From: Roseobacter sp. GAI101
Lineage (GTDB): Bacteria > Pseudomonadota > Alphaproteobacteria > Rhodobacterales > Rhodobacteraceae
NCBI RefSeq assembly: GCF_000156335.1
Contig: NZ_DS999213.1
Location: 1,547,812-1,611,811, forward strand
Length of the DNA stretch: 64,000 nt
Direction of reading: 5' to 3'
Below are positions 37,068-46,112 of this stretch, piece after piece. The position numbers were made by a program, and so were the translations under genes. A model generated the notes under the pieces. It was not told where the DNA came from and did no database searches. It was given only the letters and a program-made list of their open reading frames with translations. The stretch's first letter is position 1. Each line of letters starts with the position of its first letter.

Positions 37068-38180
37068 TCACAAAAAGATTTCTTCGAATGCAATATCTGA
37101 CTCGGCCTCAAGCGTCTTGACCGCGTCCTTGATGTCCTTTTCCGATGGATTGACCCAATCGGCGTTCTCGATCAGCCCCGCATCCTTGAGCGCCCGGGAC
37201 GTCTTGGCAAAATCAATCAGCGCATAAAGTTCATTATACTGCACCTTTTCGCCCGTGCGGAACCAGAACCGCGTGCAGGCATCCACCACATCCGGCACCA
37301 CCCCTGCAAACCACTTGAGCTGCAAGGTGAAGTCTTCGAAGATCGTGCCCGGTCGGCGCAGCAAAATGCCGATGCGGCAATCGGGCGGGATCACGAAAGC
37401 GGCAAGATGCAGCGCGGAATTATCGGTCGAGACGATCACCGATGCACCCTTGTACCACGCCAGTTGTGTCTCAAGATCATGGGCCTGAGGGTGAAAAATG
37501 GTAAAGCCTTCCGCCTCCATCTTGGCCTCGATATAGTCTTCCATCAAGAACCGCCCGCGTTTGCGAAACAGCCCCGACCGGGTGATGTAGATCTTGTCCG
37601 GCCCTGCGGGTTTCACCGTTTGGCGCAGCCGACGGTCGGTGAAATCGCGCATTTCGGGGCAGCCGACCATCAGCCCGCTGGTGCCGAACCCCTGCGGGGC
37701 AATCACCAGCCGCTCGATGCGGGTTGGTTTGTTAAAGGCCGTGTGGCGGGGCAGATCGCCGAAACGGTCGGTGATGTTCTTGACCATGCTCAGGCTGCGT
37801 TCGGGCCATGTCATCTGCTGCTTGGGTATAAAGGCCAGCGCGTCAATCGGTTCGTCAAACACATCCACCGCCCAGAGCCGTGCAAGGGATTCGCACAGCG
37901 CGTGTCCAAAGTGGCCATAAGACATTCCCGCATAAAGCATCGTGCCCGCGACCGTGCGGTCAATCTGGTCCTCGGACGGGAAATGGGGTTCAACCGTCGT
38001 GGGCTTGCCGCCCGACCGATAGGTCTGGGCGTCAGCGCAATATTCACCGTCAGCAGTAAACACCCCCGCAGGGCGGGCCATGCCTTGGCGCTTGCCTTCC
38101 CCCCACGGGACAAGAATGGCGTTTTCGACCACGCGAATATCCCCGGCCAAGGGTTTTTCTGGGTCTAGACGCAACGCCAT
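37068..38180 (-). CDS. Glycosyltransferase family 61-like protein
   Basis: Predicted glycosyltransferase of 370 residues (GT61/DUF563 type), cytoplasmic by lack of a signal or membrane segment. The start is ATG 38180 after GGAGAG. GT61 landmarks are YGHFGHALCESLARLWAVD (about 86-104), the RSGLFRKRGR basic segment after IYIT, and VSTDNSALHLAAF with the acceptor/donor-binding Asp-Asn. Last gene of a seven-gene minus-strand run beginning near 45.9 kb; it follows the sulfatase by 32 nt. Sugar specificity unknown. Confidence 0.82.
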   Translation of the reverse strand: MALRLDPEKPLAGDIRVVENAILVPWGEGKRQGMARPAGVFTADGEYCADAQTYRSGGKPTTVEPHFPSEDQIDRTVAGTMLYAGMSYGHFGHALCESLARLWAVDVFDEPIDALAFIPKQQMTWPERSLSMVKNITDRFGDLPRHTAFNKPTRIERLVIAPQGFGTSGLMVGCPEMRDFTDRRLRQTVKPAGPDKIYITRSGLFRKRGRFLMEDYIEAKMEAEGFTIFHPQAHDLETQLAWYKGASVIVSTDNSALHLAAFVIPPDCRIGILLRRPGTIFEDFTLQLKWFAGVVPDVVDACTRFWFRTGEKVQYNELYALIDFAKTSRALKDAGLIENADWVNPSEKDIKDAVKTLEAESDIAFEEIFL

Positions 38181-38212
38181 AATTCTCTCCATTCACGCGC
38201 TAAGACGTGTGT

Positions 38213-40510
38213 TTAGCCCTGACGGATCTGGGCTTGCAATTTCTTAAAGGATACCCGCCCGTCAATGCGGATAAAGGACACGCCCAGACGGATATCGGCG
38301 CGGTCCGAGCCGGTGATCTGGATGTCGGGGTTCGCAGGCCATGCAGACAGGTCCAGTTGGTAATCGTCCTGCCAGCCGGTGATCAGCGTGACGCCCCCAT
38401 AGGCCACATGGAACACCACGCGCCCCTCGCCCGGTTCAATCGTGTTATGGCCGCTGCCCACATGAATATGGTCGTCGCCCCCCGCCGAACGAACGATGTT
38501 GCGCCCCGGTCCGGTATGGATTTCCGATCCTCCCGGCCCGTCCGAGATGTCATCATTGCCCGGACCGCCGTAGATCTTGCTGCTTCCCTCGCCACCGCGA
38601 ATGACGTCATCGCCCGCGCCGCCATCCAGAATATCGCGCCCGTTGCCGCCATAGAGCGTGTCATTACCCGCCCCGCCATAGAAGATATGCACGTCCTTGC
38701 CGCGTCCTGATTTGGCGATCAGCAGGTCGTTGCCCGCCCCGCCATGAAACGTGGCACCTGCGTATTTCGCGCCGATCATAACGTCGGCCCCGCGACTGCC
38801 CTGCACGTTGACGGCAACGCGCTCAGACGTTTCGAAATTCATCGGCGTTTCAGGGTGGGCCACGATGGCGATTTCCTTGCCCTCGCTGGCGTTTTGCTCC
38901 TTGCGCGACACGACCGTGGCGATGCGGATGTTCTCGATATAGGCGGGCATGTGCAGCACGTAGTCATCCGGCCCCGCCATGTACCATAGCGTGTCATTGC
39001 CGCCGTCTTCGTCTTCGGTAATTTTCTCGGCGTTGGCCCCGTAGGCCCAATAGTCATTGTCGGCATTGCCGCCCGCCAGTACCACAGACCCGTCCAGCGC
39101 CATCATCGCATTGACGCCCCGCTGCGGGTTCTCGAACCCGCGCAGGTCAAGCCCAAGTTCAAGCGCATTATCGACCATGGTGGCGCGCAACTCATCAAGT
39201 GGCGCGTCGGCCACGATGTTCGTCGTCTCGCCGGGATCGGCAACAAGATCGTAGATATGTTCTTCGCCATTGGGATAGCGGAAATAGCGATAGCGGCTTA
39301 GGTCAGGCTCGGAGGATCGCACCGACAGCGTGCCAAAGACAGAGGTCACAGGCGATTTACTGGCGTTGTACTGGCCGAAACTGTCATCGACCAAGGGCAA
39401 CAGGCTTTGCCCCGACGTCCAGTCAGGCCGGTACGGCAGTCCCGCCAGATCCATGATCGTTTTGGGCACATTGTGCAAAGACACCGGCAAGTCGATCACC
39501 CGCCCCTGTTCCATGCGCGCATTCCAGATGCCAAGCGGAACGTGGGCCGCACTGTCCCACTGGCTCATCTTGTGGAAACTGTCATGGGTGCCAAGATTGA
39601 AACCGTTGTCCGACAGCAAAACAACCGTGGTATTCTGGCCCAGTTCGGACTTTCGCAGCGCCTCCATGAACCGGCCGATTTCAGCATCCACATGGCTGAT
39701 CGCCGCGAAATAGGCCCGCACGACCTGACGCCACGCCTGATCTCCCGCCTTTTCCGGCGTCCAAGGGCCGTTGGCGATATAGGCCGCCTCGTAGACGGCC
39801 ATGCCCTCTTGGGGGCCGAAATAATCCTCGGGGGCGGCGGTGGTGGGCCAGCTGATCCTGTCGACGTCATATTGCTGATAAAATCGGTCGGGGCATTGCA
39901 GGTTGTAATGCGGATGTTTGAAGCCAAGCTGGATCAGATGACGCCGTTTGGGGTCGGCGCGGCCCAGATAGTCGATGGCATTCTGCGCAACCATGTTGTC
40001 GTAGAACTTGTCGTCCTGGCTGCCGTCGTCATTCGGGTGATTGATCCCCGCGATCCCCGGCCCCTTGTCGAGGTACTTTTTGACATTGCTGCGCTTGCCC
40101 GCATCCTTTGCCTCGGGCTGTTCATGGAACAGGATGCGCGCGTATTCCTCGGGCATGGGTTTGTAATTGCTGTCGACCTTGCCGGTCGTGAATGTGCGAA
40201 AACCGGCGCGGCGCAGATCGAATTGCCAGCCCGTCGTAGGCGGCAGGATATCGCGCCAGAACCGGTTGAGATCGACCAGCCCCGTCTGAAACGGCGACAG
40301 GCCGGTGGCCAGTTCCGCACGGCACGGCGCGCATAGGGGCACGGTGGCATAGGCGTTGGCAAACCGCGTCCCCTCGGCCATGAACCGGTCAATGTTCGGA
40401 GTGCTGATGGTCAGGCCAAAGGCGTTGCGCCATGTGAAAATGTCGATCATGTCATCAATCCAGATGACGCAGATATTGTCGCCCTCGGCGGTCTGTCTGG
40501 TAAAGCTCAT
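38213..40510 (-). CDS. Sulfatase with C-terminal RTX repeats
   Basis: Type I sulfatase of 765 residues. The formylglycine site is CAPCR (60-64) followed by AELATG; metal-binding Asp are in IWIDDM (about 17-21) and LLSDNGFNLGTH. An insertion domain of about 110 residues precedes about ten GGxGxDxx calcium-binding nonapeptides (roughly 585-690) and a 75-residue tail. There is no N-terminal signal, so export must be by a type I system such as the one at 0.5-5.3 kb, after cytoplasmic Cys-to-formylglycine conversion. The maturase gene is not in the window. Overlaps the LamG-like gene by 4 nt. The target is a sulfated glycan or ester, unknown. Confidence 0.87.
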   Translation of the reverse strand: MSFTRQTAEGDNICVIWIDDMIDIFTWRNAFGLTISTPNIDRFMAEGTRFANAYATVPLCAPCRAELATGLSPFQTGLVDLNRFWRDILPPTTGWQFDLRRAGFRTFTTGKVDSNYKPMPEEYARILFHEQPEAKDAGKRSNVKKYLDKGPGIAGINHPNDDGSQDDKFYDNMVAQNAIDYLGRADPKRRHLIQLGFKHPHYNLQCPDRFYQQYDVDRISWPTTAAPEDYFGPQEGMAVYEAAYIANGPWTPEKAGDQAWRQVVRAYFAAISHVDAEIGRFMEALRKSELGQNTTVVLLSDNGFNLGTHDSFHKMSQWDSAAHVPLGIWNARMEQGRVIDLPVSLHNVPKTIMDLAGLPYRPDWTSGQSLLPLVDDSFGQYNASKSPVTSVFGTLSVRSSEPDLSRYRYFRYPNGEEHIYDLVADPGETTNIVADAPLDELRATMVDNALELGLDLRGFENPQRGVNAMMALDGSVVLAGGNADNDYWAYGANAEKITEDEDGGNDTLWYMAGPDDYVLHMPAYIENIRIATVVSRKEQNASEGKEIAIVAHPETPMNFETSERVAVNVQGSRGADVMIGAKYAGATFHGGAGNDLLIAKSGRGKDVHIFYGGAGNDTLYGGNGRDILDGGAGDDVIRGGEGSSKIYGGPGNDDISDGPGGSEIHTGPGRNIVRSAGGDDHIHVGSGHNTIEPGEGRVVFHVAYGGVTLITGWQDDYQLDLSAWPANPDIQITGSDRADIRLGVSFIRIDGRVSFKKLQAQIRQG

Positions 40511-41313
40511 GACGCGTCCCCTTGGGCTTCGGCAAAGCGGCAGGCCTGGGTGATTTTTTCCAAGTCGGCTGGCCCCGTTCCGGCCGTATCAAGCCAGAAC
40601 AGCACATCATGGATCACTGAACTGCCCAGCGTTTTCAGGATGCCCTTGCGGTGCGATCGGCACCCGATGAACAGATCATTGGGCCCCGAAAGCGCAGTGG
40701 CAAGGGGCGCGCTGGCATCGGGGCTGATGTGCGGAGCGGGGAATTTTGCGCCGGGTTTGGCCGCGCTCAGGCTGATCCTGCCGTGATCATAGCCGACCAG
40801 AACCCAGAATTCCGGTCCTGGTGCGGGCGCTGCCACCTCGACCGATCCGGCATCGTCGCGCCATTCCAGCATCCCGTCCTTTTCGGACAGAAACAGATAA
40901 TTATCCCCGCCCGACGGGTTCAGGGTGATGATCGTGCGCGCCTGCCCCTCGGGCGAGGTCAGGCGCACGGCGCAGCAGAACCGTTCGGCTTCGACCAACG
41001 CGGCATCGACGACAAAACCGCCGTTGACCTCGCGGATATAGCCGACACCGCCGCTGGGGGTCAGGCGCGCATGGCCATCATTCGGTTCAGCGGGACGAGC
41101 GGCGGTGCCAAGCCCGTTTTCCGGTACCCACATCGCAATCGCGCCGCCTGGGTCCAGCCTCATGGCATCCGCATGACCGCGATACCACATCGCATCGGCG
41201 TCATTGGGATGCTGCATCGGCGGCACGTCGGGTACCGCGGGCGCAGGGGCGTCGCGTAGGATCACTGCGTCAGGCAGGTCAACATCCACGAACAGGGGGG
41301 CAAATTTATCCAT
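40507..41313 (-). CDS. LamG/concanavalin-like protein of unknown function
   Basis: Protein of 268 residues without signal peptide. From about 90 onward the beta-strand pattern (FCCAVRLTSPEGQARTIITL, YLFLSEKDGMLEW, FWVLVGYDHGRISL, SVIHDVLFW) resembles a LamG-type concanavalin A-like sandwich, which usually binds glycans. The N-terminal 60 residues are Pro/Asp-rich. Coupled on both sides: its start shares a base with the previous stop (TGATG) and its stop overlaps the sulfatase start (ATGA). Equimolar synthesis with the sulfatase suggests partnership. Fold assignment is by eye. Confidence 0.55.
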   Translation of the reverse strand: MDKFAPLFVDVDLPDAVILRDAPAPAVPDVPPMQHPNDADAMWYRGHADAMRLDPGGAIAMWVPENGLGTAARPAEPNDGHARLTPSGGVGYIREVNGGFVVDAALVEAERFCCAVRLTSPEGQARTIITLNPSGGDNYLFLSEKDGMLEWRDDAGSVEVAAPAPGPEFWVLVGYDHGRISLSAAKPGAKFPAPHISPDASAPLATALSGPNDLFIGCRSHRKGILKTLGSSVIHDVLFWLDTAGTGPADLEKITQACRFAEAQGDAS

Positions 41314-42812
41314 CAGTGCACCGGCAATGCTGCGGGCAAGGCCCAGCGGTGAAGGCGTGTTCCGGTGGCGCTGACATGGGCAAAACCGTCGCGCAAGGAC
41401 CCGCGATTGGCGGGCATCCCGTCATCGGATGCCGGATGGCCAAGCGCATAGCAAAGGGTCAAATTCTTGCCCTCGGGTGGCTTGTCGCAGGTGATCAGCA
41501 GATCGTTGCGATCGTTTCGGTCCACACGGACGTCAATGATCTTGGCCAGTTTCTCATCGCCCTCAAAGCGAAAGCCGCAGGCATCACCGGCGTTCAGCGG
41601 ATCGTCGGAATCCAGCACGAACGCGCCCAATCCTTCGCCCCGACAGCGGATCACCCTGGCATCCGCCTCGCGTTCGGCCAGCAGCAGCACCGGACAGGCC
41701 CATGGGCTGTCGCTGTTGCGCGCCTCGATGGCGAAACTTTCCATCTCGGCCATCTGAATGCGCGCATCGGGTGTCGGGCGGCCAAAGGCGTCTTGGGCGA
41801 ACATATATCCGGCGGCCGCATAGACGTGGTCATGGCCGCCCTTGTTCCACGCCAGATCCCATTGCGCGCGCAGGATCGGGCTGTCGGAAATATCTGCCGT
41901 TCCCGCATCGAAAATCGCGGTGAACAGGGGTTTGCGCAGGCCTTTATCAGCAAACAGATCGGTGATCTGGTGCATCAGCGCGTGCATGCCACGGGTCCAG
42001 TCGGGCGCGCTGCTGATCACGTCCTCGAGGGTGAAATCCAGCCCGACGGACAGCACCTTGGCGGGTTTGCCCAGCGACCGCGCTGCATCGCACAGATTGG
42101 CGACGGTCTGCCGGAAATTCGCGAAAGCCGCCCCTTGGGACAGTGCCGCGATGCTGGCCGAACTGTCGGTTTCAGAGCGTGCATAGATCAGCGGCAAGGC
42201 ACGATGGTCGGCCTGACGCCGGCGCAGGATTTCATCAGCGATCAGGCTGTCGCGGGTCTGTTCGGTCAGCTTTTGGATCACGGGCGTTGCGGCAACGTCT
42301 TCTGTTCCGGCGGCCCCCGCAGGCCCCAGATCGTCGCCGGTGGTCACCACGTGATAGGGAAAAGACAACGGTTCATGCGCCGTCACCGCACGGCGCGTGC
42401 CGCCCAGGGCCAACAACCCGTAAACCGCACCAGCGGTGTCGGCGATGATGTCGGGCGCGCTGGCATCCGGCTCCGCTTTGACGGCGCGGCGAAACTGGCG
42501 CGGGCCCTGGGCACCGGGCAGATTGGCGCTGAAGACGTACCAGTCGCCACGCTGGCGTAGGTTCCATGCATCCACATCGCCCAGCACGGCCGGATCAACG
42601 GCGGCATCGGCCTGCCCTGCCGGCAAGCGGCGGTGGATATCGGCGATGACACTGTCGGACAGGTTCATCCGCAAACCAGTCTCGTCAAAGCCGATCACAT
42701 CGCCGTTTTTCGCCCTCAAAAGGACGCCGCGTTTGGGGGCTCCGTGGTCTTGCATCTGTTCCATGTCCTTTGACGGATCGGTGTTGCGGTCAGGTATGGC
42801 ATGATCCGGCAT
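41313..42812 (-). CDS. Hypothetical protein, 499 residues
   Basis: I do not recognise this protein. The first 130 residues include KRGVLLRAKNGDVIGFDETG, a beta-rich start. The middle (about 200-370) looks alpha/beta, with LPLIYARSETDSSASIAAL, KVLSVGLDFTLEDVI, FTAIFDAGTADISDS and QMAEMESFAIEARNS, loosely reminiscent of SGNH or carbohydrate esterase domains. The end (about 390-490) is beta-rich. No signal peptide or membrane segment. It is locked between the alpha/beta hydrolase (30-nt gap) and the LamG-like gene (one-base overlap). A role in glycan recognition or de-esterification is only a guess. Confidence 0.6.
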   Translation of the reverse strand: MPDHAIPDRNTDPSKDMEQMQDHGAPKRGVLLRAKNGDVIGFDETGLRMNLSDSVIADIHRRLPAGQADAAVDPAVLGDVDAWNLRQRGDWYVFSANLPGAQGPRQFRRAVKAEPDASAPDIIADTAGAVYGLLALGGTRRAVTAHEPLSFPYHVVTTGDDLGPAGAAGTEDVAATPVIQKLTEQTRDSLIADEILRRRQADHRALPLIYARSETDSSASIAALSQGAAFANFRQTVANLCDAARSLGKPAKVLSVGLDFTLEDVISSAPDWTRGMHALMHQITDLFADKGLRKPLFTAIFDAGTADISDSPILRAQWDLAWNKGGHDHVYAAAGYMFAQDAFGRPTPDARIQMAEMESFAIEARNSDSPWACPVLLLAEREADARVIRCRGEGLGAFVLDSDDPLNAGDACGFRFEGDEKLAKIIDVRVDRNDRNDLLITCDKPPEGKNLTLCYALGHPASDDGMPANRGSLRDGFAHVSATGTRLHRWALPAALPVH

Positions 42813-42842
42813 CGTTCTAAAGGGATCGCGCGTCCGGCTGTT

Positions 42843-43712
42843 TCATTTGTAGAAAGGTGTCCATTTCTTGATCAAGCGGTGAAAGCCCTTTTCCTGCGCA
42901 ATCTCAAGAAATTTGCGGGCGGCGGGCTTGTTTTTCTCGTGAAGGAGGGTGCCAAGTTTGCGCAGATACCGAAAGCCGTCACGCCGCCCCGACCGATAGG
43001 CGTGACGCAAGGCGCGGGCCGAAAGATCGCCGCGCAGCAGGTCGAAAAGCGCCTGTGACTGGCCCATCCCCACGATGGTCTGGATGCCCGCATGCCCTGC
43101 CCCGTGCAGCAGGACACGGGCATAACCTGCCGGCTTGGGCAGGCGTGCCTCGTGTTTCTTGTCCTGCCCGTGCAGCGGATCGAACATCACGATATAGCGG
43201 CGCGCGCTATCCATATGGGCGCGCAGATCATGGTGCCAGCCGTCCATTCTGGCCCATTGTTCGCCATAGCGGCGTTCGAAGCGCACGGCACTGGGGTCGA
43301 TCGAACTTTGCGGGGACACGGCGATGGCGCGGCGCGCATCCAGCGCCTTTGCCCCCAGCAGCGCGCCATAACCGCCCATGCTGAACCCGTAGGCTGTCAA
43401 ATCTGGCGTGGGTCCGAAGAACGCGCGACAGGCCTGCATCGCCGTGAAAAATTCATCATGCTGGTGCCAGTCCTCGTTGCGATGGAAGACGCAGACATGG
43501 GCCATGCCGCGCTTGGTGAAGGACCGCGATCCCCAGCCGCCATCGTCGGCCTGAAACGGATAGTCGAAGGGGGCAAACGCCACTAAAACCCGCGGTGCGG
43601 CCCCAAGCGCAGGGCCGGTATATTCCAGCCGAAGCTGCGTGCCGTCATAGATCACCTGACGGCTGACCCACCCTTCGGGCAAGGCGACCTCGGCGCGGGT
43701 GGCGTCAGTCAT
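42843..43712 (-). CDS. Alpha/beta hydrolase fold protein
   Basis: Predicted esterase-like protein of 289 residues, starting at ATG 43712 (MTDATRAEVALPEG), which overlaps the upstream glycosyltransferase stop by 8 nt. The nucleophile elbow is GFSMGGYGA (Ser111), the acid candidate is in MFDPLHGQDKKHEA, and His lies in LLHGAGHAGIQ. After the hydrolase core comes a basic C-terminal segment of about 60 residues (RHAYRSGRRDGFRYLRKLG and onwards) that is not part of the fold. No signal peptide. Acyl-glycan hydrolase or transferase activity would suit the context. Confidence 0.72.
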   Translation of the reverse strand: MTDATRAEVALPEGWVSRQVIYDGTQLRLEYTGPALGAAPRVLVAFAPFDYPFQADDGGWGSRSFTKRGMAHVCVFHRNEDWHQHDEFFTAMQACRAFFGPTPDLTAYGFSMGGYGALLGAKALDARRAIAVSPQSSIDPSAVRFERRYGEQWARMDGWHHDLRAHMDSARRYIVMFDPLHGQDKKHEARLPKPAGYARVLLHGAGHAGIQTIVGMGQSQALFDLLRGDLSARALRHAYRSGRRDGFRYLRKLGTLLHEKNKPAARKFLEIAQEKGFHRLIKKWTPFYK

Positions 43713-44592
43713 CAGCCAGCAATTTGGCGGGATCGACCTTGTCAAAGCGACGTTCGCCCACGTGCTGCTCCAACATGCCTTTGGCCTTGCGCAGCATATC
43801 GACCTCCTTGAGGACCTTCATGTTGCGGTAATGGATCATCTTGATGTCCTTGTCTTCCGGCAAGGGTTCCCCGCGCAGGCTGCCGCCCAGAATATAGTGC
43901 TGTTCTTCGGGCAGGATATTCCAGTCCAGCCCCGCTGCGCGGATCGCCAAAGGCAGGCTCATCTGATCCAGATAGGGGCGTTTCTTGATCAGATCGACCT
44001 TGTCGATCACCTGCGCCAGACGCATCCACACATCGACAAAGGTTTCACCGCTGTCCGTCACCGGCCCTTCGGGAAAAACAATCAGACCCGCGTTGAAATA
44101 GGGCATCAGCTTTTTGCGGCGCTGGCGCGACAGCCAGATGCGCTCTTCGGGCAGCGGCATGTCGCAGGCCCTGTAGATGTCCTGCCAGATATCCTGGCCG
44201 GACCACAGCATCGACGTGGCCGGGGCCACCGACACATGCCCGGCCTTGAACATCTGATCTGTGCTGTTGGCCGCGATGAACAACATATCGCTATCCATGA
44301 ACGCCGAATAGGGCGTGCGCCGGGGTTGCTGCGCCGCGACCATCTTGTTGCCATGGGGATAGGGCGGATCAAAGATACCAGCGGTTTCAATCGGCCGGAT
44401 GTCCACGTCCAGCTTTTTGTAGATCGCAAGGGCATAGGCGTCCATGTCGCCGATGGTTTCCGCCGGGCAATAGCCGATCAAATCCACATCTTCCTTGAAA
44501 TGCGTCCGGATCGACGCCGCCAGATAGCAGCCCATGTCCTGATATTTCGGAGGATCCACGACAAAGAAAATCGACAGGTTCGGCACGCTCAT
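43705..44592 (-). CDS. Putative nucleotide-sugar glycosyltransferase (GT-A type)
   Basis: Protein of 295 residues starting MSVPNLSIFFVVDPPKYQ. A DxD-like motif SAFMDSDMLFI (about 96-106), preceded by GNKMVAAQ, and a later YFNAGLIVFPEG pattern are typical of GT-A enzymes of the GT8 type and its relatives. An internal stretch, RPYLDQMSLPLAIRAAGLDW, also fits, as does the HYRN motif near the C-terminus. No membrane segment. Member of the seven-gene run; overlaps the hydrolase start by 8 nt. Donor and acceptor unknown. Confidence 0.75.
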   Translation of the reverse strand: MSVPNLSIFFVVDPPKYQDMGCYLAASIRTHFKEDVDLIGYCPAETIGDMDAYALAIYKKLDVDIRPIETAGIFDPPYPHGNKMVAAQQPRRTPYSAFMDSDMLFIAANSTDQMFKAGHVSVAPATSMLWSGQDIWQDIYRACDMPLPEERIWLSRQRRKKLMPYFNAGLIVFPEGPVTDSGETFVDVWMRLAQVIDKVDLIKKRPYLDQMSLPLAIRAAGLDWNILPEEQHYILGGSLRGEPLPEDKDIKMIHYRNMKVLKEVDMLRKAKGMLEQHVGERRFDKVDPAKLLADD

Positions 44593-44622
44593 AGATCAGG
44601 CCCTTTGATCGGCATATGGAAG

Positions 44623-45882
44623 TCACCCATTGGATGTCTTGCGCTTTTTGGAGGATCCGGCCTTTTTAGCGGCGGGTTTGCGCGCGGGGGCAGCCGGCTT
44701 CCGGACGGTGGCCGTCTTCTTGCCCGCCCCCTTTTTGACAACCGCCTTTTCGACGACCGCAGGCGTGGCTTTTGACAGCCCCAATCCATCGCGCATCCCG
44801 TCGATCACACCAACAGCGATGGTCTGGCGTAGGTCCGGATCGGCAAGGAATTTGCACATCTCGGCAGAACGCGCCACCATCGCCTTGCAGTCGTCTTGAT
44901 GATCGTCGCACCACGCCAGCCGCTTGTGCACGTTTCCGTGGTTCTTGCGGATCGGCACAAAATGTTCCCACGGCTTGAAATGATGGGTCGCAAAGGTTTC
45001 GAACTGACAATCGACCACCATGGCTACGCTGCCGGAATTCAAAGACCAATACAGGCTCGACCCGACGTCATTGCCGGGCAGCACAACGATGTACTTATAG
45101 GTCTGGAAATCCTCACGCGGGATGCGGGGGCGTTCGAAATCCGCCAGAAACGGTTCTTCCTCAAGGATGAAGCCGTCGGAATTGGTATACCCCAGATCAA
45201 AGCGGGGATCATCGATATAGCGGTGCAAAAAGTTGAACCGCTGCATGGATTTCAGCACATGCAGGGTTTCATCACGGCTGAATTCACCACTTTTGTATTT
45301 GCGCAACAGCGGGTGCATGCGGATCATCTCTCCGCGGGCGCGGGGGCCCAGACGGCCACGGTTGCCCGGCCCGCCCCGCCACACCATGCGGTCTGATTTG
45401 TCTTCCCACGCGATGCGGGTCGGATCGAGATTGCCAAGAAATTCGGGACTGTCGATGTCATGGTACAACGGCAACGGCCACAACACCTGCCCCATGGGGC
45501 GTGCGTGCAACCGGTTGAAGTTAAACAGCGGTGCCGCGCGGCCTTGTTCATCGGTGACCACGCGGTTGCGATGATCCTGCATGTCGATCAGAAAATCGAA
45601 ATCCGCCCCGGCGTCCAGAACGGATCGTAACGCGTCTGTCGTCTTGTAGCTGTTTGCACGGCTGCCTTGTTCCGCCTGCCACGGCCGCGCCGGGTCCTTT
45701 GACGGCTGCCAGTCGTTCAGATCCTTGGGCGCACGGGCGGCATGATCCCATGACAGGGTCATCCCGCTTGATGCGGCGGCCGCGCGCTCGAACGCTTCGG
45801 GCGTATAAGACAGCCCCGCCCCGGCATGTGTGCCCAATTGGTGCGCAATCGAGGAGTCTACAAATTCTTTCGACGTCACCAT
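44623..45882 (-). CDS. GT90 (CAP10-like) glycosyltransferase with basic tail
   Basis: Predicted glycosyltransferase of 419 residues. The start is ATG 45882 (MVTSKEFVDSS). GT90/LPS-modifying wording is clear: RIAWEDKSDRMVWRGG, NRGRLGPRARGEMIR, YKYIVVLPGNDVGSSLYWSLNSGSV (split) and HFKPWEHFVPI. After about residue 370 comes a 45-residue Lys/Ala/Pro-rich tail (VVKKGAGKKTATVRKPAAP and APARKPAAKKAGSSKKRK) resembling histone H1-type tails, not part of GT90. First gene of the minus-strand run and divergent from a GT2 gene. Confidence 0.82.
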   Translation of the reverse strand: MVTSKEFVDSSIAHQLGTHAGAGLSYTPEAFERAAAASSGMTLSWDHAARAPKDLNDWQPSKDPARPWQAEQGSRANSYKTTDALRSVLDAGADFDFLIDMQDHRNRVVTDEQGRAAPLFNFNRLHARPMGQVLWPLPLYHDIDSPEFLGNLDPTRIAWEDKSDRMVWRGGPGNRGRLGPRARGEMIRMHPLLRKYKSGEFSRDETLHVLKSMQRFNFLHRYIDDPRFDLGYTNSDGFILEEEPFLADFERPRIPREDFQTYKYIVVLPGNDVGSSLYWSLNSGSVAMVVDCQFETFATHHFKPWEHFVPIRKNHGNVHKRLAWCDDHQDDCKAMVARSAEMCKFLADPDLRQTIAVGVIDGMRDGLGLSKATPAVVEKAVVKKGAGKKTATVRKPAAPARKPAAKKAGSSKKRKTSNG

Positions 45883-46042
45883 GGAATGCCCATACCCCAG
45901 CAAGACAGCGGATAATTGCCTTTGTTCCCTGTCTATTACGCCTTAAACCATAGACCGGTTTTCCGTGAGGAGGCAACCTTTTCAATCGGCGCAGCCCGCC
46001 GTTGTGCCGCGTAAAAACTGCCCCCGTATTGCGCGATTATCG

Positions 46043-46062
46043 CCAAAGTCTTAGCACTTTGG
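46043..46062 (+). other. Hairpin in leader of GT2 gene
   Basis: Perfect 7-bp stem CCAAAGT/ACTTTGG with loop CTTAGC, 51 nt upstream of the GT2 start at 46113, inside the 230-bp divergent gap between the GT90 and GT2 genes. It could be an operator or leader structure. The rest of the gap shows no gene. Confidence 0.35.
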
Positions 46063-46112
46063 TAACAGAAGCTGTCACGACGACGCACAGATCAGAATTG
46101 GAAACGTGGACT

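Noticed and set aside
46002..46112. Longer N-terminus for the GT2 gene
   Set aside because: The extra 37 residues are not related to the family and cover the leader hairpin. ATG 46113 fits the conserved start of the GT2 paralogues.
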